Shown: piece by piece, positions 58,211 to 64,000 of the stretch | How the letters are laid out: every line of letters starts with the position of its first letter | Position numbering within the stretch: position 1 is the stretch's first letter | Assembly (NCBI GenBank): GCA_963693315.1 | Contig: OY856187.1 | Coordinates: 390,873,269 to 390,937,268, forward strand | DNA: 64,000 nucleotides | From: Diogma glabrata | Lineage: Eukaryota; Arthropoda; Insecta; Diptera; Cylindrotomidae | Direction: 5' to 3' | Translations under genes and position numbers: made by a program | The notes under the pieces: model-generated | Told to the model about the DNA's origin: nothing | The model's input: only the letters and a program-made list of their open reading frames with translations | Database searches by the model: none

Positions 58211-58470
58211 GTACTTTTACTAGATACTTTTGTTTAATACCTAGTTAGTTGAAGTTGTTTCTAATTCTAATCTCTAATCCGAGTGACAAAGTAAGTATTT
58301 CAAGTCATGTAGAACACCTAATTATTTGGAAATGTTTTGTTTCACACTCGTTTCTACTTGACACAGAATATCACTTCTTTTTGTACTGAACAGATAGTTT
58401 TGACTATTAAACTTTAAACTGCACCTTTTTCACGAACTAAAATTTACATTTTTGATGTTTTTTTACTGAT

Positions 58471-58746
58471 ATCACGATTTTTTGTAGTAAATATTAAATT
58501 TTATAAGCTTGGATTATAATGAAATAAATAACAAAATTAATAATAGGTAATTATTTCATTTTGATATAAGCAATTTGAATATTTGTCATCGATTAAATTT
58601 AAACTGACTCCCGAAAAATTTATGGAAATATTCAGTCTTTCGGAGTAAATGAACAAATTACAATAATGTTTTTATAACAATCTACAAGTCTAAACCTGAA
58701 AATATTCCTTTTTAAAAAATTTGTCTTAGCAAAGACCGTTTTACGC
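58471..58746. other. No gene seen
   Basis: AT-rich sequence between the foldback arm and the minisatellite. Confidence 0.4.
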
Positions 58747-60055
58747 AGTTGAGTGAGTTGAATGATTTGAGTAAGTTGAGTGAATTGAGTTAAGCTAGTT
58801 GAGTGAGTTGAGTGAGTTAAATGAGTTGAGTGAGTTGAGTGAGTTGAGTGAGTTGAGTGAGTTGAGTCAGTTGAGTGAGTTGAGTGAGTTGAGTGAGTTG
58901 AGTGAGTTGAGTGAGTTGAGTGAGTTGAGTGAGTTGAGTGAGTTGAGTGAGTTGAGTGAGTTGAGTGAGTTGAGTGAGTTGAGTGAGTTGAGTGAGTTGA
59001 GTGAGTTGAGTGAGTTGAGTGAGTTGAGTGAGTTGAGTGAGTTGAGTGAGTTGAGTGAGTTGAGTGAGTTGAGTGAGTTGAGTGAGTTGAGTGAGTTGAG
59101 TGAGGTGAGTGAGGTGAGTGAGTTGAGTGAGTTGAGTGAGTTGAGTGAGTTGAGTGAGTTGAGTGAGTTGAGTGAGTTGAGTGAGTTGAGTGAGTTGAGT
59201 GAGTTGAGTGAGTTGAGTGAGTTGAGTGAGTTGAGTGAGTTGAGTGAGTTGAGTGAGTTGAGTGAGTTGAGTGAGTTGAGTGAGTTGAGTGAGTTGAGTG
59301 AGTTGAGTGAGTTGAGTGAGTTGAGTGAGTTGAGTGAGTTGAGTGAGTTGAGTGAGTTGAGTGAGTTGAGTGAGTTGAGTGAGTTGAGTGAGTTGAGTGA
59401 GTTGAGTGAGTTGAGTGAGTTGAGTGAGTTGAGTGAGTTGAGTGAGTTGAGTGAGTTGAGTGAGTTGAGTGAGTTGAGTGAGTTGAGTGAGTTGAGTGAG
59501 TTGAGTGAGTTGAGTGAGTTGAGTGAGTTGAGTGAGTTGAGTGAGTTGAGTGAGTTGAGTGAGTTGAGTGAGTTGAGTGAGTTGAGTGAGTTGAGTGAGT
59601 TGAGTAAGTTGAGTGAGTTGAGTAAGTTGAGTGAGTTGAGTAAGTTGAGTGAGTTGAATGAGTTGAGTGAGTTGAGTGAGTTGAGTGAGTTGAGTGAGTT
59701 GAGTGAGTTGAGTGAGTTGAATAAGTTGAGTGAGTTGAGTGAGTTGAGTGAGTTGAGTGAGTTGAGTGAGTTGAGTGAGTTGAGTGAGTTGAGTGAGTTG
59801 AGTGAGTTGAGTGAGTTGAGTGAGTTGAGTGAGTTGAGTGAGTTGAGTGAGTTGAGTGAGTTGAGTGAGTTGAGTGAGTTGAGTGAGTTGAGTGAGTTGA
59901 GTGAGTTGAGTGAGTTGAGTGAGTTGAGTGAGTTGAGTGAATTGAGTGAGTTGAGTGAGTTGAGTGAGTTGAGTGAGTTGAGTGAGTTGAGTGAGTTGAG
60001 TGAGTTGAGTGAGTTGAGTGAGTTGAGTTTGTTTTGTGAGTTGAGTGAGTTGAGG
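58747..60055. repeat. Minisatellite of a 9-bp unit (GAGTGAGTT), about 145 copies
   Basis: About 1.3 kb of near-perfect 9-bp repeats. Variants include GAGTAAGTT, GAGTGAGGT and GAATGAGTT, clustered at 59100-59120 and 59603-59730. Because 9 is a multiple of 3, frames stay open on both strands (Ser-Glu-Leu repeats on plus; Thr-His-Ser and Asn-Ser-Leu repeats on minus, up to 496 codons). These are artefacts of the repeat and not called as genes. Confidence 0.97.
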
Positions 60056-61300
60056 GATAAGGAGTGATAACTCTTAATTTGGCATTTAACAATTTCAACT
60101 TTTCTAAGGAACCGACATTCATTCTGCCACAACCTGATATTTGCCAACTGTCCCTAGTTGTTGCAAGTAGCTGAAGCTTGCATCACTCAAAACAATTCTT
60201 TTCGTTTTATTTCATTAAAATTATACTTATTTCTTAAATGTCAAACCTTTTAAAGCTCCTTCCATCCTTTTCCAATATATGTATTAGAATATCAATACTA
60301 TCTTCTTATGCCCGCAACACAGTTTTTGTGAACAAAACAAAATCTCAATTCATATGAGAAAAACAGAAATTTACTTTTGAAACTAAAATAAAAGATGTGT
60401 ATTTTTTTTGTTTTTGGTTATGTTTTTGATGCTGAGATTACAAGATTTTAACATTTTTGTAACCAAAATTTGCATGAATGACCAAGACCTAGATATGAAT
60501 GGCAATTTAAAAAGATCTTTCATGAAATGGTAAATCTTATAACTAAGACACACAATCAGAGTTAAATTTTTTAAATTCTAGAAAAAGATATTGTAAACCC
60601 GCGAAAAATTATTTGGGATAAATGCGCACATTTCTCCGAAATCTGCAAATCGACTAAAACTACGCAGTTCTGTGTCCTCAAAACCTTAAATCTTCTTCAT
60701 AGCCCTCACGATTGACGTCATACTAAAAACGCAATAAACATTGCCATATGCAAGAAATTGGAGGTGTTTTGGTGTTGGTGTTTTTGAATTTTTTTTATGT
60801 TAAATATTTTTTGAATTTTTTTATATTGAGATATAATTTCAATATGGCCATGCCATGCTACAAGTTCACGATTTTTTCTATGCTAAAAAATGAAGCTGGC
60901 TTTGATATTGGAGGTTTCGTTGACATTTATAATTTTCGAAGTTTATATTTAAAAATAAGATTGTTCAAAATGAGATTAAACAAACGTTAGCCACTTGCTA
61001 GGGTGAAAATTTGTTTATTTGGTATGTATATTCATCATAAAACATAAATATTTGATTGTTATTTATATATATTTATGATAGATTTCGCGGCCCATTTCGT
61101 CGATAAAATCTGCAAATCACTGCAAATCTGCAAATCGCTAAAACTATGCAACTATTCTCCTTAAATAAACTTTGACAGTAGTGTTACGCGCTTGCATTTA
61201 ATTCTTGTACATTTATATACAAAATATATATTTATATTTTGAAACATTTTAATTTAGGAACATTCAACCCATTTTGAACCAATTGGGTTGATTTTTAATA
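60056..61300. other. No supported gene
   Basis: AT-rich DNA. CTGCAAATC-type strings recur near 60640 and 61108-61132, suggesting fragments of one dispersed repeat. The 80-codon frame at 60748 looks random. Confidence 0.4.
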
Positions 61301-61660
61301 TAGTGTAACCTCTTTTATCCGAACAGCTCGGGTCTAAGAGAATTCCAGATAATCGATTTTCCGGATAACAGATATTCTGTTGGATGTTGGATATTCAAAA
61401 CAAATGAAGGGTACAGGGGAAAAACAACGTAAGTCCATTTTTTTTTAATCGAGTTAGTGCTGCTATCTATTGAAGAAATACAAAAGCTTTCAGTTGGTAT
61501 TTTCAATTTTGATGAATATCAAACCCAGCCCATATAAATCAATTAAAAAGAATTCGCAACATTTTTTTATACCCAATTTACAGGGGAAAAACAACTTAGT
61601 TCACCATTTTTTACCAACACATGCCTCTGGTGGCCCCGGCTCAAAACACTTTTATTTAGC

Positions 61661-61713
61661 GGCAAATTTAATTCAGCGGCGTAATTGACTATCTCAATTG
61701 TAATTGTATGAAT
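61661..61713. repeat. 53-bp direct repeat, copy 1 (copy 2 at 62201-62253)
   Basis: GGCAAATTTAATTCAGCGGC and the following 33 bases are identical at 61661 and 62201. Copy 2 is part of the pogo-like coding tail; copy 1 lies beyond its stop. Confidence 0.9.
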
Positions 61714-61846
61714 ATACACATACATATGGATGTACCCAAAAACATAAAATCATATTTATTTATAAATAATTCATTTTAACTACATACTTAATTCGAGTAT
61801 ACATAACAAAATAAAACTCAAAAGTGAACTAATAAATAAAATTTAA

Positions 61847-62590
61847 TTAGAATTTAGATCTTTTAAAATAATTTGGCAACACAGTTTGAGTAAACTTCGG
61901 TTTATTAGTATTTAGTTTTGCTTGTGTAGCACAAATTTGCATTATTTCCTGCGTTGATATGTAAAGTTGATTTTCCAAAAAATTCAAAATATCACTGCAA
62001 GCCTGTATTGCCTCATTCGTGGACATGTTTGTTTGATAACACACATCTCGCTATCTTCGGTTTCATAGCCATCTTCCAAATTTTCTTCTGAATTATTAGA
62101 ATTTAAAATTTCTGATATTATTTCAGCATCTGTCAACATACCGAATACTGGATCCTTGTTATCACATTCGATCCATTCAAACAAATTTGTCTTGCTAAGA
62201 GGCAAATTTAATTCAGCGGCGTAATTGACTATCTCAATTGTAATTGTATGAATTTGGTCTGGTTCTTCTTCAACAGTATCATCCAAAGTATCATCAACGT
62301 CAGGTGAAACAGATTGCCAAGTTCGTTATATACACCACATGAAGTCCTTGATCGTAATTTCTGTAGAAATAAGATCACTTTGGTCTTCGAAGTTTAAATG
62401 TATTTTCATTATTTCCTTTCGATTCATTATTTCCTTTCGAAGGTACGGATTACCCCTTGGTCCATCAGTTGAATTAGAGAAGTGCAATTTGGTGGTAAAT
62501 ATATTTCGGCAATATTGTTATATTTCAATAAATTTGCATCTGGATGTGCAGGACAGTTGTCCAAAAGCAAGCACAGTTTACAAGCTTTTA
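61847..62590 (-). pseudogene. pogo/Tigger-like transposase, C-terminal part of DDE domain and tail
   Basis: On the minus strand from about 62585 the sequence reads LCLLLDNCPAHPDANLL, where the Asp is the second catalytic residue, then YLPPNCTSLIQ and MDQGVIRTFERK. These are characteristic of DDE_1 (CENP-B/pogo/jerky) transposases. A stop follows near 62415, next to a tandem 19-bp duplication (TTCATTATTTCCTTTCGA, about 62406-62443). The tail resumes as IEIVNYAAELNLPLS, LTDAEIISEIL and an acidic stretch (62286-62040), then STNEAIQACSDILNFLENQ in the frame ending at 61847, matching the usual C-terminal helical region. The first catalytic Asp and the DNA-binding half are missing. Confidence 0.82.
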
Positions 62591-62600
62591 AAAGCGTAAT

Positions 62601-63468
62601 TTTCAAGCTTTAGCTAAGACACTTTTTTTAAAACGGAATTTGTTTGGTTAATCGCTATTTTTCTTCACCGATTCTTTTGTCATAATATGCAGTAAAAGAT
62701 CAAATTATAATGTTTTTATTTTCAAAAAAAGTGTCTTAGCTATTTACATTTTAAATTTACAATAGAAGGCTTCAAGAAAAAAATCAGTTAATGGAAATCT
62801 TAATAAATTTTCTTATTGAAATTCCATTTTTTATCGTTTTCCAAAATTTATATGTTTTAATTAATTTTGTATACGGTTTATTGTACAAAATCTATTTCAA
62901 ATTAAAATTTAAAGGTGAGTTTATGTTACAAAACTCGTCATAAGTTCATATATGTTAAACAACATTAGATCGAATCATTTTTTTTTTGAGGTTATGTCTA
63001 CTAGGTTCAGCGTGAATAAGCAAAAGTGGTAATCGCTATTTTTTTTTTCACGAACAGCGATCTACCGCATCGCTTTGATTTTAATTATTCTAATATCTTA
63101 AAATTAAAAAAATTAAAAGACTTCTCTATTCTATCTCTTTTTCAATTGTAGTTTGAATAGTAACATTTTCCGTTAAGAATTTGAAAAAAAAGAGTAGAGT
63201 TGACGTTTGGTTCCAGTCCAGAGACAAAATTTGTCATCTACATACAAAAACAAAACATTCTTGGCAAGTGGGAGTTAGACATCTAAAATTTTCTTTTCAA
63301 ACCCATCTACACAAATTTCAGCTAGAAGGGTGCTCCTCCATCAGCAAATTTACAATACTTACAATACTACTACTCAAAAACGAAACAGTTCTGTTCAATA
63401 CAAGTTTTAAATATCAGGTTGAGTTTGTTTTGAAGCTTGATCTTGATGATACAGAATTTTTACAAAAT
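62601..63468. other. No supported gene
   Basis: AT-rich DNA. A plus-strand 126-codon frame at 63181-63561 overlaps the inverted LTR below and has no recognisable motif, so it is not called. Confidence 0.4.
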
Positions 63469-64000
63469 TGTTACTTTTTTTCAACCTTACTTCGAATTAA
63501 CCTTACTCTCAGTTCGATAAACGCAATTCCCAAATCTCTTCCGAATTTGATCAGTGACTAGTAAGCAAACACACCAGGTTTATTAGGTATTCAGCACCTT
63601 AATTGTTCCGCAAAAGGAAAACAATACAGCAAACAATACCTAACTAGAATATTCTTTCAACGGCTTCTGACACTCAAACGGTTTATTGTAGAAATATTCA
63701 GTACACAGCGTCCAAAATAATACACAAAATGCTTCTATTTAACAACACTTAAAACTTTATTTATAAAAACTAATTTCAAAATAATTTCTATTTACACGAT
63801 TTAATATGCACGGTAGAACGTTTTGTTTACAATTAATTAATTGGGCCTGAAATACCTGCTTAAATACTATTCCGGAAAATCTAGAAAAATCAATATTATT
63901 CTAACCCTCTTTCATCGGAAATGCTCCATAAAACAAAATAACGAATAAAGTGGATCTGTGGGCTAACTGTAAAAAATATTATATAGAAATATAACAGGTT
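63469..64000 (-). repeat. Diverged LTR of the element C family, inverted, cut by the window end
   Basis: Read on the minus strand, the sequence follows the last 530 bases of the element C LTR: AACGGTTTATTGTAGAAAT-like, GAATATTCT-like, CAAACAATAC, GTGTTTGCTTACTAGTCACTG-like and GCGTTTATCGAACTGAGAGTA, ending GTAACA at 63469. Many substitutions separate it from the 51707 and 57537 LTRs, so it is an older insertion or a sister subfamily. No primer-binding site or coding follows it on the lower side, so it is a 3' LTR or a solo LTR. Confidence 0.8.

Larger units (their letters stand above)
51703..58214 (+). mobile_element. Ty3/gypsy retrotransposon (element C) with SAP-domain Gag
   Basis: Two 674-bp LTRs (51707-52380 and 57537-58210) bound a 6504-bp element. 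Both start TGTTACGATTGC and end CGTAACA. At least two differences between them were seen (AATTTGTGT/AATTTATGT and AAATTTGAAGG/AAATTCGAAGG), so it is young but not brand new. The target duplication is GTAC (51703-51706 and 58211-58214). A TTGGTGAC primer-binding-like sequence follows the 5' LTR at 52381. A purine-rich AAGTGGAGGG precedes the 3' LTR. Gag and Pol lie in two frames. Three in-frame stops inactivate it. Confidence 0.95.
49999..58470. mobile_element. Long foldback element, arms split by a MITE and a Ty3/gypsy element
   Basis: Sequence at 49999-50156 plus 51241-51410 is the inverted complement of 51610-51706 plus 58215-58470. For example GAATCGAGAGAAG at about 51396 pairs with CTTCTCTCGATTC at about 51623, and GTGACAAAGTAAGTA at about 58283 pairs with TACTTACTTTGTCAC at 51239-51253. 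The left arm is interrupted by the TA-flanked MITE at 50157-51238. The right arm is interrupted by the gypsy element at 51707-58210. Without them the element would be about 0.9 kb with arms near 330 bp and a 200-bp centre. Outer ends are approximate; no target duplication was identified. Confidence 0.75.
61301..62600 (-). mobile_element. pogo/Tigger-like element, truncated
   Basis: The left end TAGTGTAACCTCTTTTATCC followed by GAACAGCTCGGG and, further in, CCAGATAATCGATTTTCCGGATAA resembles the ends of pogo/Tigger elements built of TATCCGA/CGGATAA motifs. A transposase remnant lies at 61847-62600 on the minus strand. No matching right-hand terminal repeat was found; the element breaks off near 62600, inside the DDE domain. 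Confidence 0.7.

Noticed and set aside
58632..60147. Three overlapping long frames (496, 422 and 426 codons) of Thr-His-Ser, Ser-Glu-Leu and Asn-Ser-Leu repeats
   Set aside because: They are the translation of one 9-bp minisatellite in different frames, not genes.
63181..63561. 126-codon plus-strand frame
   Set aside because: It overlaps an inverted LTR of the element C family and lacks any motif, so it is probably chance.

Overview
The window is AT-rich, intron-containing eukaryotic DNA, almost certainly from an insect (possibly a fly). The evidence is mdg1-like and other Ty3/gypsy elements, an errantivirus-type env relic, mariner, Penelope-like elements, HARBI1-like, hAT and pogo relics, and a secreted TIL-type protease inhibitor with an arthropod-style TATA/Inr promoter. 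No rRNA, tRNA or CRISPR array was recognised. Nearly all readable sequence is transposon sequence, much of it nested; only one gene looks like an intact host gene.

Layout. 1-7 kb: a multicopy insect family gene with one in-frame stop, then AT-rich DNA and an LTR fragment. 7.2-12.4 kb: a decayed env reading frame (minus strand) split by an intact-looking hAT element (8176-11460, 8-bp target duplication, 560-aa transposase) that carries its own foldback element, and by a Harbinger-type MITE (11670-12350, CAG duplication). 13 kb: a dCMP deaminase pseudogene. 14.8-37.2 kb: one five-exon HARBI1-like transposase gene (minus strand) pulled into three pieces. A 10.5-kb insert (15239-25713, CACT duplication) contains a young Ty3/gypsy copy (15723-20715, LTRs that look identical, one 1312-aa Gag-Pol). 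A 10.4-kb mdg1-like element (25783-36192, ATAG duplication) carries a mariner in one LTR, a (TA)n expansion in the other, and two solo LTRs inside pol.

38.6-45.4 kb: a 5'-truncated LINE, a small foldback MITE, the TIL inhibitor gene with a 271-bp tandem duplication upstream, a decayed ZBED5-like hAT (8-bp duplication), a Penelope-like element with RT and GIY-YIG domains, and a palindromic element. 45.4-64 kb: simple repeats, a second Penelope relic, a long foldback element split by a TA-flanked MITE and a third Ty3/gypsy element (51707-58210, GTAC duplication), a 1.3-kb 9-bp minisatellite, a pogo/Tigger relic, and a diverged inverted LTR of the third gypsy family running off the end.

The genes do not form a pathway; the value of the window is an insertion chronology that can be read at single-base resolution. 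The least explained material is the remainder of the 10.5-kb insert, which holds two GC-rich coding-like islands (21053-21470 and 23676-23990, minus strand) sharing a short LLEQ-FQELPLS motif that I could not assign to any family.
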